Assembly (NCBI RefSeq): GCF_016863035.1
Contig: NZ_BOOC01000017.1
Coordinates: 1-64,000 of the forward strand
Direction: 5' to 3'
Length of the DNA stretch: 64,000 bases
From: Microbispora corallina
GTDB lineage: Bacteria > Actinomycetota > Actinomycetes > Streptosporangiales > Streptosporangiaceae
Of the stretch, positions 51,192 to 60,271 are shown piece after piece; positions within the stretch are counted from its first letter, which is position 1, and every line of letters starts with the position of its first letter. The notes beneath the pieces are model-generated. The model searched no databases. It saw only the letters and a list, made by a program, of their open reading frames with translations, and was not told the DNA's origin. A program made the translations under genes and the position numbers.

Positions 51192-51926
51192 ATGGACACG
51201 GACCTGCGGGCCGCCGGGGGAGCCTCGGCTCGGGACCGCCTGCTGCTGGCCGCCGCCCAGCTCCTGGAGAGCGGCGACCGGTCGTTCTCGACGAGGGCGG
51301 TGTGCGACCTGGCCGGGGTGAAGGCGCCCACGCTGTACCACCACTTCGGCAACAAGCAGGGCCTCGTCGACGCCGTGCTCCTGCACGGCTTCACCCAGTA
51401 CGTGTCTCCGTCCGGGTCGCCGGAGGCGTCGAGCGACCCCGTGCGGGACCTGCGCCACGGCTGGGACCGGCACGTCGAGTTCGGCCTCGACCACCCCAGC
51501 TTCTACACACTCCTGTACGGCGGGGTCGAGCCGGGCCGGCCGTGCACGGTGACGGCCCCCGCCACCGACATGCTGGTCCGGCTGCTCGACGAGGTCGCGC
51601 GGCGCGGGCTGCTGCGGGTGCCTCCGGCCGAGGCGGCCGCGCAGATCCTCGCGGCGAACGTCGGCGTGACGCTGAGCCTGATCGCCCAGCCGGAGGGCGA
51701 GCGCGACCTGCGGCTGTCCGAGCGGGTGCGGGAGGCGGCGCTGGCCGGGGTGCTGGCCGGGGTGCTGACCGGCCCCGGCGAGGGACGCGCTCCGGAGGGC
51801 GACGGTCCCACCCGGGCGACGGCGGCCATCGCGCTCGCCGCCGCCGTCGAGAGGGACGGCTCCGGCCTCACACCGGGGGAGTCGCTGCTGCTGCGCGAAC
51901 TGCTGGCCCGCCTGGGCGGGGCCTGA
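51192..51926 (+). CDS. TetR-family transcriptional regulator
   Basis: A 244-residue repressor. DNA-binding domain at about residues 15-65 (RDRLLLAAAQLLESGDRSFS, VCDLAGVKAPTLYHHFGNKQ). The C-terminal ligand domain includes HVEFGLDHPSFYTLLYGGVE, a TetR_C-type seen in many actinomycete regulators. It very likely autorepresses through the operator two bases upstream. No clear target operon follows; the next gene is convergent. Confidence 0.9.
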   Translation: MDTDLRAAGGASARDRLLLAAAQLLESGDRSFSTRAVCDLAGVKAPTLYHHFGNKQGLVDAVLLHGFTQYVSPSGSPEASSDPVRDLRHGWDRHVEFGLDHPSFYTLLYGGVEPGRPCTVTAPATDMLVRLLDEVARRGLLRVPPAEAAAQILAANVGVTLSLIAQPEGERDLRLSERVREAALAGVLAGVLTGPGEGRAPEGDGPTRATAAIALAAAVERDGSGLTPGESLLLRELLARLGGA

Positions 51927-52008
51927 CCCGGCCTCGGCCGGTGACGCCGGGACCAGGGTCCGCTCAGGACATGGCCGGACTCGGGGGTGGCGGCTCAGGG
52001 GTGACGGC

Positions 52009-52293
52009 TCAGGGGGTGACGGTGACGCCGCGCCAGAAGGCGATGCGGCCGGTGATCTCGCGGGCCGCGTCCTTCGGCTCCGGGTAGTACCAGGCGGCGT
52101 CGGCGTTGGTCCGGCCGTCGACCTCGATCGAGTAGTAGGAGGCCGTGCCCTTCCACGGGCAGACGGTGTGGGTGTCCGACTCCCGCAGCAGGCTCGCGTC
52201 GACCGCCTCGCGGGGGAAGTAGTGGTTGCCCTCCACGACCACCGTGTCGTCGCTCTCCGCGATGACCGCGCCGTTCCATGTCGCCTTGGCCAT
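52009..52293 (-). CDS. DUF427 protein
   Basis: A 94-residue single-domain DUF427 protein: AKATWNGAVIAESDDTVVVE, GNHYFPREAVDASLL, CPWKGTASYYSIEVDG, AAWYYPEPKDAAREI, IAFWRGVTV. The fold is small and all-beta; biochemical function is not established. GGAGTCC lies upstream of the ATG. Confidence 0.92.
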   Translation of the reverse strand: MAKATWNGAVIAESDDTVVVEGNHYFPREAVDASLLRESDTHTVCPWKGTASYYSIEVDGRTNADAAWYYPEPKDAAREITGRIAFWRGVTVTP

Positions 52294-52378
52294 GTCGTAG
52301 GACTCCGCTCTTCGGGCCGGGTGCGTACACCGTCCACCGTAGCCGGGGCCGCGGGCGCCGAAGCCGCCGCCGTACGGC

Positions 52379-53317
52379 TCAGGAGGGAGCGGCCGGCCGG
52401 GCGGCGAGGAAGCGGGCGAGGTCGGCGGCCCGGGGCGCGGTGGCGGGACCGCGCGCGGCGACCGCGAGGGCGGCCCCCGCGTTCGCGACGCGGGCGGCCT
52501 CCAGCGGATCGGCTCCGGCGGCGAGCGCCGCGACGAAGACACCGGTGTGGGCGTCCCCGGCGCCGTTGGTGTCGACCGCGCGGACGGCGAAGCCCGGCAC
52601 GTGAAGAGGGACGTCGCCGCTGCGGACGAGGAGGCACCCGTCCCGGCCCGTGCGGACCAGGACGCCCCGCCTGCCGGTGAGCCGGGCCAGCGCGGCGGCC
52701 GCGGCGGCCGGATCGTCCTCGCCGGTGACGGAGGCGGCCTCACGGGCGTTGCAGGTCCACCAGTCGGCCCGCGCGAGCAGCAGCCCCCGCGCGTCGTCGC
52801 CGAGGAGGTGGACGAGCGGCCCCGGGTCGACGACGACGGAGACCTCGTCCCCCAGGGAAGGCAGCCAGCCGGACAGCGCCTCCCGGTTGCTCGGGTGCAG
52901 CATGCCGTACCCGGAGACGGCGACGACGTCGCGCGGCCCGGGGCGTACGGCGGCGAGGTCGTCGAGGGTGAGGGCGGCCTCGGCGCCGCGGCTGGTGAGG
53001 AAGGTGCGCTCGCCCCCGGCGTCGACGACGCTGACCGCGAAGCCCGTGTCCACGCCGGGCTTGGCGGGACGCAGGACCGCGATGCCCTCGTCGCGCATGG
53101 CCGCGCGGACCCGGTCGCCGAAGGGCCCGGTGCCGTGCGCCCCCGCGTACGCGACCCGCAGGCCCTGCCGGGCGGCGGCCGCCATGACGTTGAAGCCGCC
53201 GCCGGGAGTGATCTCGGTGGCGGTCGCCAGGACGTCGCCGCCGCGTTCGGGCAGCGCGGGCACCGCGAGCACGATGTCGACGACCGCGTTTCCCGCGTAG
53301 ATCAGCCGGGCGTCCAC
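52379..53317 (-). CDS. PfkB-family carbohydrate/nucleoside kinase
   Basis: A 312-residue ribokinase-like enzyme. The substrate-side GG motif appears as TEITPGGGFNVMAAAARQGL and the catalytic anion hole/base as VDTNGAGDAHTGVFVAALAA (Asp of GAGD). It probably phosphorylates a sugar or nucleoside. In related genomes such kinases accompany ADP-ribosylglycohydrolase, cysteine hydrolase, GntR and NCS1 permease genes, which here lie 3 kb away on the same strand, beyond an inserted cassette. GTG 53317 has a weak ribosome-binding site. Confidence 0.88.
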   Translation of the reverse strand: MDARLIYAGNAVVDIVLAVPALPERGGDVLATATEITPGGGFNVMAAAARQGLRVAYAGAHGTGPFGDRVRAAMRDEGIAVLRPAKPGVDTGFAVSVVDAGGERTFLTSRGAEAALTLDDLAAVRPGPRDVVAVSGYGMLHPSNREALSGWLPSLGDEVSVVVDPGPLVHLLGDDARGLLLARADWWTCNAREAASVTGEDDPAAAAAALARLTGRRGVLVRTGRDGCLLVRSGDVPLHVPGFAVRAVDTNGAGDAHTGVFVAALAAGADPLEAARVANAGAALAVAARGPATAPRAADLARFLAARPAAPS

Positions 53318-53416
53318 GGCGTCACCCGCCCGTCAGGAGCGGACGTCCCCGCCCGGTGGGCGGAGGCCGACGCGGGGGATCGGGGCGCGACGGGACGAGT
53401 CCAGCTCCCCTGGGAG

Positions 53417-54037
53417 TCAACGGGTCGGGCAAGAGCCGCCCTCCGGGGTCAGGAGCCTCTCGGCGATCGCGCGAGCCTGACGTGCGGGGCCCTGAGCGCC
53501 GAGAGCCTGAACCGAGGCGTAGACACCCTCCATGATCAGAATCAGGTGGTCGGCGAGGCCGGCCGAGCCGGCCACCCCCTGGGACTCCGCCAACTGGTCG
53601 ACCAGCTCCACCATGCGCGCATGAGTCCACTTCTTCAGGTCCACGGCGTGCCGATGGCAACCGGCTTCGGATTGGGGATACTCGGCCAGGGTCATGAGGA
53701 AGGGGCATCCCCTGCTGACGTGGGGTTGAGTCTGGGCGATGAGCTCGTCGAACAGGGCGAGGATCCGATCGCGGGGGCTGCGGCCGTCAGCCCGCGTCGC
53801 CTTCATGAACCATTCCCGGTAGTCGTTCTCCGTACGTTCGACGTACGCGGTGACGAGATCGTCTTTCGACGGGAACAGCCGGTAGAGCGTCATGGGAGCG
53901 ACCCCGGCCTCGGCGGCGATCCGATCCACCCCGACGGCGCGGATGCCGTTCCAGTAGAACAGGCGGCGCGCGACCTCCAGCACATGTTCGCGGGTCTCTG
54001 CGGATGTGCGTCGCCTACGAGCGTCCGAGCTGCTCAT
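53417..54037 (-). CDS. TetR-family regulator of divergent SDR-MFS genes
   Basis: A 206-residue repressor. HTH region RLFYWNGIRAVGVDRIAAEA, GVAPMTLYRLFPSKDDLV; C-terminal domain with VSRGCPFLMTLAEYPQ. Base composition is lower in GC than flanking genes. It is divergent from an SDR and an MFS gene, and two related TTAGGGAA-type sites lie between them, so it likely represses both directions. Confidence 0.9.
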   Translation of the reverse strand: MSSSDARRRRTSAETREHVLEVARRLFYWNGIRAVGVDRIAAEAGVAPMTLYRLFPSKDDLVTAYVERTENDYREWFMKATRADGRSPRDRILALFDELIAQTQPHVSRGCPFLMTLAEYPQSEAGCHRHAVDLKKWTHARMVELVDQLAESQGVAGSAGLADHLILIMEGVYASVQALGAQGPARQARAIAERLLTPEGGSCPTR

Positions 54038-54055
54038 GAGGACAGTCTAGTCATG

Positions 54056-54154
54056 TTAGGGAAGGTCCCCTAATGGTGCTCGGCGGAGGCACCCGATCCG
54101 GTTGCCCATCAATGGCGGGCGTGTGTACGCTCTTGTTAAGTAACGTTCCCTAAC
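54056..54154. promoter_or_regulatory. Two operator-like dyads between TetR and SDR
   Basis: Site 1, 54056-54073: TTAGGG-N6-CCCTAA. Site 2, 54131-54154: TTGTTA-N12-TAACAA, which also contains TTCCCTAAC matching site 1 inverted. They lie 19 bp and about 53 bp from the tetR and SDR start codons respectively. Confidence 0.6.
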
Positions 54155-54206
54155 AACACGGCGGACCGTCACATCGAGGTTCCCTCCCAGAACGAAGGAC
54201 ATTCGC

Positions 54207-54974
54207 ATGTCAGGTCTCACAGGCAAGACCGCGCTGGTGACAGGGGCATCGCGCGGCATCGGGCGGTCCATCGCCGAACGTCTGGCGGCTGAAGGCGCGC
54301 TCGTGGCGGTGCACTACGGCAGCAATGAGGGCGCCGCGAAGGACGTTGTGAATGCGATTCATACCGCCGGCGGACGCGCCTTCCCCGTACGCGCCGAACT
54401 CGGCGTGGACGGGGATGTGGACACGTTGTTCACCGGTCTCGAGGAAGGCCTCGCGGGCAGACCGCTGGACATCCTGGTGAACAACGCCGGCTTCATCGAC
54501 TACGACGCGACCGTCGACTCCGTCACTCACCAGCAGTTCGAGCGCCTGTTCGCGGTCAACGTGCGGGCACCGCTGTTCATCACCCAGCGGGCACTCACGC
54601 TGATGCCCGACGGCGGTCGCATCATCAACATCTCGTCAGGCGTGACGTGGTTCGCGATCCCGGAAATCGTCTACGCCATGACGAAGGGCGCCATCAACGT
54701 GTTCAGCCGTTCACTCGCTCACACTCAAGGCGTCCGCGGCATCACCGTGAACACGGTGTCCCCGGGTGTCACCGAGACCGATATGAACGGCTGGCTGAGC
54801 GACCGCGACGCGGCGAAGGCCATCGGTGATCTGACAGCGCTCGGCCGGCCCGCGAAACCGGCCGATATCGGGGACGCGGTCGCCTTCTTCGCCTCGGAGG
54901 ACGCGCGCTGGATAAGCGGTCAAACCCTTGAAGTCAACGGTGGTCTCTTCCTGGGGCCTCGCGTCCAGCGATAG
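54207..54974 (+). CDS. Short-chain dehydrogenase/reductase
   Basis: A 255-residue classical SDR. The cofactor motif TGASRGIG is at residues 12-19 and NNAG at the usual place. Catalytic Ser143/144 (NISSG), Tyr156 and Lys160 (YAMTK) are all present, and SPGVTETDM follows. Arg16 after the glycine motif favours NADP(H). It reduces or oxidises an unknown carbonyl/alcohol. It precedes an MFS exporter by 67 bp and is divergent from a TetR gene, a typical self-contained resistance/detoxification cassette. GC is visibly lower than in the surroundings. Confidence 0.93.
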   Translation: MSGLTGKTALVTGASRGIGRSIAERLAAEGALVAVHYGSNEGAAKDVVNAIHTAGGRAFPVRAELGVDGDVDTLFTGLEEGLAGRPLDILVNNAGFIDYDATVDSVTHQQFERLFAVNVRAPLFITQRALTLMPDGGRIINISSGVTWFAIPEIVYAMTKGAINVFSRSLAHTQGVRGITVNTVSPGVTETDMNGWLSDRDAAKAIGDLTALGRPAKPADIGDAVAFFASEDARWISGQTLEVNGGLFLGPRVQR

Positions 54975-55041
54975 ACGCGGGCGCGATGCGCTCGGGGCGC
55001 GTGACGTCACTTCAGGAAGTCCTGGCATTGGGGAGGGCGAC

Positions 55042-56229
55042 ATGAGCATCACCGCGACACCACAGACGCAAAAGCGGGCCGGTCCGGCCTTGGCCGCCCT
55101 GTTCCTGGGAACGTTCGTCATGGGCATGGCGGAGTTGCTGGTCGTCGGTGTGCTGGATCTGATCGCGAAGGATTTCGAGGTTTCACTCAGCAGCACCGGC
55201 ACGCTCGTGACCAGCTACGCGTTCGGGCTCGCTGTGGGCGGCCCCATCTTGACCGCGCTGACGATACGCCTGAGCCGCCGCAGGCTGTTGTTGTTCGCGA
55301 TGGCGGCCTACGTGCTCGGCAACGTCGTCATGGCGCTCGCAGGACACTTCGCGGTGCTGCTCGCGGCGAGGGCTGTGACAGGGGCGGTGCAGGGTCTTTT
55401 CATCGGCGTCGCCTTCGCGGTGGGGGCGAGCGTCGTGACTCCGGATCGAATGGGCAGGGCGATCTCCATCGTCATCGGGGGCGTCGCCGTATCCATCGCC
55501 CTGGGTGTTCCGATCGGCACGTTGATAGGCCAGGGGCTCGGCTGGCGCGGCGCCTTCCTCGCCGTCGTAGGACTGGGTCTGGTCGCGCTGGTCGCGCTTG
55601 TGGCTTTGGTTCCGGCGGTGACCGCCACCGGTGTGGAAGGACTGCGTGCTCAGGCGCGATTCGCGCTCGCGCCTCGGGTGCTGGCGATGCTGGTCGTCGG
55701 CTTCCTGCTGCTGGGAGGGCAGTACGCCGCGCTGACGTACATCACCCCCTTTCTGCAGCAGGTCACGGGGGTGTCCGGAGCCTGGATCAGCGCGTTTCTG
55801 CTGGCGTACGGTGTGGCCACCGCCGTGGGCGCGTTCGCCGGGGGCTGGGCGGCCGATCGGAACGCGGCAAGGACCCTGGGGCTGGCCAACCTGGTGCTCG
55901 TCGGCGCGCTGGGCGCCCTGTGGCTGAGCGGCGCCGTCCCCGTGCTGGTGGCACTGGCCCTGCTGGTCTGGGGACTGGTCGGATTCGGGCTGGTGCCCTC
56001 GTTGCAGTACCGGGTGGTCGACCTCGCCGGTCCCGGTCGTGATCTGGCCGCGACTCTTCCGGCTTCGGCGGTCAACACGGGGATCGCGGTCGGGGCGCTC
56101 GCCGGCGGCTGGAGTCTCGACAGTTTCGGGCCGGCGTCCGTGGTTGTGACGGGCTTGCTGGTATGCCTCGTGGCTCTGCCGGCGACCTGGGCGAGTGGCC
56201 TTCTGAAGGTTCGCCCGCAGGGCAGCTGA
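55042..56229 (+). CDS. MFS exporter, DHA1 family (AraJ/Cmx-like)
   Basis: A 395-residue transporter with 12 predicted helices: LFLGTFVMGMAELLVVGVLD, SYAFGLAVGGPILTALTIRL with motif A-like SRRRLLLFAM, and GAVQGLFIGVAFAVGASVVT with motif C-like GGVAVSIALGVPIGTLIGQG. It would export a drug or sugar by proton antiport. GGGGAGGGCG precedes the ATG. It follows the SDR gene and forms one unit with it. Confidence 0.92.
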   Translation: MSITATPQTQKRAGPALAALFLGTFVMGMAELLVVGVLDLIAKDFEVSLSSTGTLVTSYAFGLAVGGPILTALTIRLSRRRLLLFAMAAYVLGNVVMALAGHFAVLLAARAVTGAVQGLFIGVAFAVGASVVTPDRMGRAISIVIGGVAVSIALGVPIGTLIGQGLGWRGAFLAVVGLGLVALVALVALVPAVTATGVEGLRAQARFALAPRVLAMLVVGFLLLGGQYAALTYITPFLQQVTGVSGAWISAFLLAYGVATAVGAFAGGWAADRNAARTLGLANLVLVGALGALWLSGAVPVLVALALLVWGLVGFGLVPSLQYRVVDLAGPGRDLAATLPASAVNTGIAVGALAGGWSLDSFGPASVVVTGLLVCLVALPATWASGLLKVRPQGS

Positions 56230-56354
56230 GAGCTCGGGCCGTGCAGGGGAGCCTCGACGCCCTGGAGACGGCGATCTGGAACCGCCGCTGCGCGGCCCTG
56301 GGGCGAGGGCGATCAGCCGGAGCCTTCACTGTGACGGCTGGGGCGGCGGCACGT

Positions 56355-57428
56355 TCATCCGTCCGGGCGCGCCTTCGCCCGCAGGGCCAGGAGAGCGGCG
56401 GCGGTCTCGTCGAGCGGCAGGGCGTTCGCCGTGGCGACGAGGCGGCGCGCGCCGGCGGGGAACGCGGCGACGCCGTGGCACGCGCCGGCGACCGCTCCCG
56501 CGACTGCGGCGATAGTGTCGCAGTCGCCGCCGACGGACGCGGCCAGCCGGACGGCCCGCCACGGGTCGTCGCGGCACGCCGACAGGATCGCGAACGCCGC
56601 GGGCACCGACTCCTGGGCCGCGAGGCTCGTGCCGACGAGTGTGTAGACGCGGTCGCACACCTCGTCGCCGGGCAGGCCGTCGACCAGCGTCGTCGCCCAG
56701 GCGATCCGGGCGGCGACGTCGGCCCCGGCGACCCAGTGCCCCCGCCGCGCGCCCAGGGCGGCCGCGGCCCGCGCGGCCCGCACGGCCTCGGCCACGGTCG
56801 CGCCGTCGATCCCGGCGCTGACCGCCGCGGCCACGGCGGCGGCGGCCGCCAGGGCGACCCCCGTGTTGTGGGTGAGTTTGCTGACGTCGACCACCCGGTC
56901 CACCAGGACGTCGAGGTCCGAGGACGGCACGGCCACGCCGACCGGCGTGATCCGCATCGCCGCGCCGTTGGTGTCGCCGTACCGGCCCGCCTCGTCGACG
57001 CTCGCCCCGGCCAGCACCCGGGAGACGGCCCGCTTCGTGGAGGGGCCGAGGAGGTCGAGCGACCCGCGGGCGCGCATGGAGTCCTCCCACGCGACCAGCC
57101 GCCGCGCGAGCTCCGCGGGGTCGGCCGTCCCGTGCCCGTCGAGGAGGAGGCCGGCCACCAGCATGGCCTGCTCGGTGTCGTCGGTCACGGCGCCCGCCGG
57201 CATCCCCGCGGCCAGGGGATGATCGGGCGGCGCCGGGTGGAAGCCGTCCACGACGGGCCCGTACCGCTCGACGACGAGCGGGCGGGGCAACATCTGCGTC
57301 GGCATGCCGAGCGCGTCGCCGATCGCGAGCCCGTACAGAGCCCCCGCCGCCCGCGCCTCCTGGTCCGGCGGCGTCGTGCGGAGGCCGGCGCCGGGCCCCG
57401 GCCCCTCGTCGTACGGTGCGGGGGTCAC
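56355..57428 (-). CDS. ADP-ribosylglycohydrolase family protein
   Basis: A 357-residue DraG/ARH-like hydrolase. Metal-binding motifs are GDALGMP, VTDDTEQAML and, near the C-terminus, SVGGDCDTIAAVAGAVAGA. It removes ADP-ribose from proteins or acts on related ribosyl compounds. GTG overlaps the stop of the GntR gene (GTGA). The gene is last in a four-gene coupled operon with an NCS1 permease, pointing to nucleoside or pyrimidine catabolism rather than protein modification. Confidence 0.92.
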   Translation of the reverse strand: MTPAPYDEGPGPGAGLRTTPPDQEARAAGALYGLAIGDALGMPTQMLPRPLVVERYGPVVDGFHPAPPDHPLAAGMPAGAVTDDTEQAMLVAGLLLDGHGTADPAELARRLVAWEDSMRARGSLDLLGPSTKRAVSRVLAGASVDEAGRYGDTNGAAMRITPVGVAVPSSDLDVLVDRVVDVSKLTHNTGVALAAAAAVAAAVSAGIDGATVAEAVRAARAAAALGARRGHWVAGADVAARIAWATTLVDGLPGDEVCDRVYTLVGTSLAAQESVPAAFAILSACRDDPWRAVRLAASVGGDCDTIAAVAGAVAGACHGVAAFPAGARRLVATANALPLDETAAALLALRAKARPDG

Positions 57429-58147
57429 GAGAGCCCGCTCTCGCTGAAGGTGAGGAAGAGCTCGAAGTGGTCCGGGTCGAGGAGGCTCTCGACGTCCTCG
57501 GCGAAGGCGCCGCCGGCGGACCAGCTCGTCCGGCGGGTGGTGAGGAACCAGGCGCCGGCCTCCCGGCCGAGCAGGCCGGCCTCGCGGCCGTCGAGCCGGC
57601 GGCCGCCCATGCGCTGCTCCCCGTGGTCGGGACGCAGGCCCGCCCGGCTCAGCTCCTCGGTCAGCGAGCCGCCGTCGAGGCCGCGCTCGGGAAGGTCGCG
57701 CAGGCCGTCCACGGCCGGGAGGCAGCTGCGCTCGTAGGACACGACGCCGCCCCCGGCCACCTCGCGGAGCCGCTCGACCACGACGACCTCGGGTGAGGAC
57801 AGGTTCAGTCGTTCGGCGAGCGCGTCATCCCGCCGCATGGCGACGGTCAGGACGCGCACCCGGGTCTCCACGCCCTGGGCGGCGAGCGCGCGGGCCCAGC
57901 CGAGCCGGGTGTCGAGGGGGCGGCCGTCGAACAGGACGAACGAGCCCTTGCCGGTCCGCGTGGTGATCAGCCCGGCCTCGTTGAGCTCGGCGAGCGCCGA
58001 TCGGACCGTGGTGCGGCTCACGCCGAAGCGCCGGGCGAGGGTCGTCTCGCCCGGGAGCCTGCTGCCGTGCGGCACCCGGCCGGAGCGGATCTCCCGCTCC
58101 AGCGTGATCAACACCCGCTGGTGCTTGGGACGTCCGACGTCGGTCAC
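57425..58147 (-). CDS. GntR/HutC-family transcriptional regulator
   Basis: A 240-residue regulator. The winged helix spans about residues 8-75 (VLITLEREIRSGRVPHGSRL, TTLARRFGVSRTTVRSALAE, ITTRTGKGSFVLFDG). The UTRA effector domain spans about 85-235 (VVVVERLREVAGGGVVSYER, AWFLTTRRTSWSAGGAFAED). It is embedded in the operon it probably regulates. A GTCTAGAC core, typical for HutC/DasR-type regulators, lies before the first gene. Confidence 0.92.
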   Translation of the reverse strand: MTDVGRPKHQRVLITLEREIRSGRVPHGSRLPGETTLARRFGVSRTTVRSALAELNEAGLITTRTGKGSFVLFDGRPLDTRLGWARALAAQGVETRVRVLTVAMRRDDALAERLNLSSPEVVVVERLREVAGGGVVSYERSCLPAVDGLRDLPERGLDGGSLTEELSRAGLRPDHGEQRMGGRRLDGREAGLLGREAGAWFLTTRRTSWSAGGAFAEDVESLLDPDHFELFLTFSESGLS

Positions 58148-58713
58148 CGGCCCCCCTCCGGGGCGGCGAGCGCGCCGATCACGTCGTCCACGGTCACCAC
58201 CCTGATCAGCGGGCCGTACAGCCGCATGACGTCCAGCGCCCTGCGGTGGGCGTCGTCGTCGACCCCGGCGCAGGCGTCGGCGGCGACGTGGACCTCGACG
58301 CCCGCGTCGGCCGCCGCGAGGGCGGTCGACAGGACGCAGCAGTCGGTGGACACGCCGGCCAGCACGAGCGGCCGGTCCCCGACGGCGGCAGCCAGGGCGG
58401 GGGTCCACTTGCCGAACGTCACGGCGTCGACGGTCGGCCCGGCCTGGGCCGCGAACGCGTCGACGATCCGGTAGAGGGGGGAGCCGGGCGGCTCCAGCGC
58501 GAACGGCCACTGCTCGTAGTAGGCGACCCAGGCGCCGGACGGGACGTCCGGGGCGATGAACCGGGTGAACGTCACCCGGGGGGCCAGCGCCTCCACGAGC
58601 CGCCGTACGGGCTCGACCGTCTCGGCGAAGCGGGGGGTGAACCAGGGGCTGTCGGGGTCGGCGAACACGTTCTGCATGTCGACGACCGCCAGCCAGGGAG
58701 CCCGAGACGTCAC
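58144..58713 (-). CDS. Isochorismatase-like cysteine hydrolase
   Basis: A 189-residue hydrolase with catalytic Asp12 (VVDMQN), Lys102 (TFGKW) and nucleophile Cys126 (GVSTDCCV), the complete triad of the cysteine-hydrolase branch (nicotinamidase/ureidoacrylate hydrolase). In this operon it may hydrolyse an amide from base degradation. Both ends overlap neighbours by four bases. Confidence 0.92.
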   Translation of the reverse strand: MTSRAPWLAVVDMQNVFADPDSPWFTPRFAETVEPVRRLVEALAPRVTFTRFIAPDVPSGAWVAYYEQWPFALEPPGSPLYRIVDAFAAQAGPTVDAVTFGKWTPALAAAVGDRPLVLAGVSTDCCVLSTALAAADAGVEVHVAADACAGVDDDAHRRALDVMRLYGPLIRVVTVDDVIGALAAPEGGR

Positions 58714-60203
58714 GCCCGCGCCTCCTCCGGCGCCGGGGCCTGGCTCTCCTGGACACGCACGCCCGGCCGTCCCAGGAGCAGCGTCGCCGCGAACCCCAGC
58801 GCGAGCGCGACGAACACGCCCAGGTTGGCGTACGCCCAGGAGCCGTCCCTGCCGCCGAGCCCGAGCGGGCCCAGCAGGTAGCCCTGCCACTTCAGCCACC
58901 CGGCGGCGCCGTTGGTGACCAGGCCCCAGCCGGCGACGGTGGCGACGACGAGCACCGCGACGGGCAGCGCGCGGACGTCGCCGTACCGGCCGGACGGGCG
59001 GTAGAGGTCGGTCTCGTCGTAGTCGCGGCGGCGCAGCGCGATGTCGGCCAGCATGATCCCGCACCAGGCCGCGACCGGTACTCCGAGCGTGATGAGGAAG
59101 CCCATGAACGGCCCGAGGAAGTCGCCGGAGACGAAGACGATGTAGATCGTGCCGAGGATCATGATCACGCCGTCGACGAAGGCGGCGACGTACCGGGGCA
59201 CCGGCAGGCCCGCCGCGAGCAGCGCGAGGCCGGAGGAGTAGATGTCGAGCACCGCGCCGCCGACCAGGCCGAGCACCGCGACCAGCGCGAACGGGACGAG
59301 GAACCACGTCGGCAGGATCGTCGTGAGCGCTCCGATGGGGTCGGCGGCGATGGCGCCGTTGAGCTTGTCGTCGGAGCCCGCGAGCAGCAGGCCGAACACG
59401 AGCAGGACGAGCGGCGCCAGCGACGCACCGAACGTGGTCCACCCCACGACCCCGCGACTGGAGGAGGCCCTCGGCAGGTAGCGCGAGTAGTCGGCCGCCG
59501 CGTTCACCCAGCCCAGCCCGAACCCGGTGGCCATGAACACGAGCGTGCCGATGAGCTCCTGCGCCGAGCCGGAGGGGACGGACGAGACCGCTCCCCAATG
59601 GATGTGGCCGGCCACGAGCACGACGTAGACGACCGTCAGGACGCCGGTGACGACCGTGATCATGGTCTGCAGGCGCATGATCACGTCGAAGCCCATGACC
59701 CCGGCGACGACGATCAGCACGCTCACCAGGACGAGCGCGCCGACCTTCGTGGCGGTGCCGCCGCCCAGCCCCAGCCGCGAGAACACGGTCGCGGTCGCGA
59801 GCGTGGCGAGCGCCGTGAGGACGGTCTCCCAGCCGACGGTCAGGATCCAGGAGATCGCCGAGGGCAGGCGGTTGCCGCGCACGCCGAACGCGGCTCGGCT
59901 GAGGACCATGGTCGGCGCCGACCCCCGCTTGCCGGCCACCGAGATCAGCCCGCAGAGCAGGAAGGAGAAGACGATCCCGAGCGTTCCGGCGATCAGGGCC
60001 TGCCAGAACGAGACGTTGAACCCGAGCGCGAAGGAGCCGTAGCTGAGCCCGAGGATCGAGACGTTGGCCCCGAACCAGGGCCAGAACAGCTGCCGGGGCC
60101 GGCCCCTGCGCTCGGCGTCCCCGATCACGTCGATGCCGTGGGTCTCGATCCTCGCCTGCCGCGCCGCGGCGGGGACCGCGCCCGTGCCCTGTGTGTCCGT
60201 CAT
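58710..60203 (-). CDS. NCS1-family cytosine/purine permease
   Basis: A 497-residue permease with about 12 helices. NCS1 signatures are FWPWFGANVSILGLSYGSFA, SVAGKRGSAPTMVLSRAAFG, VNAAADYSRYLPR, and TNGAAGWLKWQGYLLGPLG. It is first gene of the overlapping operon permease-hydrolase-GntR-ADP-ribosylglycohydrolase. It imports a nucleobase or hydantoin-like compound that the later enzymes probably process. Confidence 0.93.
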   Translation of the reverse strand: MTDTQGTGAVPAAARQARIETHGIDVIGDAERRGRPRQLFWPWFGANVSILGLSYGSFALGFNVSFWQALIAGTLGIVFSFLLCGLISVAGKRGSAPTMVLSRAAFGVRGNRLPSAISWILTVGWETVLTALATLATATVFSRLGLGGGTATKVGALVLVSVLIVVAGVMGFDVIMRLQTMITVVTGVLTVVYVVLVAGHIHWGAVSSVPSGSAQELIGTLVFMATGFGLGWVNAAADYSRYLPRASSSRGVVGWTTFGASLAPLVLLVFGLLLAGSDDKLNGAIAADPIGALTTILPTWFLVPFALVAVLGLVGGAVLDIYSSGLALLAAGLPVPRYVAAFVDGVIMILGTIYIVFVSGDFLGPFMGFLITLGVPVAAWCGIMLADIALRRRDYDETDLYRPSGRYGDVRALPVAVLVVATVAGWGLVTNGAAGWLKWQGYLLGPLGLGGRDGSWAYANLGVFVALALGFAATLLLGRPGVRVQESQAPAPEEARA

Positions 60204-60212
60204 GGCACCCTA

Positions 60213-60228
60213 CCTGTCTAGACCTGTT
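60213..60228. promoter_or_regulatory. GntR (DasR/HutC-type) box before NCS1 operon
   Basis: The 8-bp palindrome GTCTAGAC (60216-60223) within CCTGTCTAGACCTGT lies 13 bp before the permease start. DasR/HutC-family proteins recognise such cores, so the operon's own GntR protein is the likely ligand. Confidence 0.7.
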
Positions 60229-60271
60229 CAACGAACGGTAAGGGCAGGGCAACGCCGGCGCAAGAGGGCGT

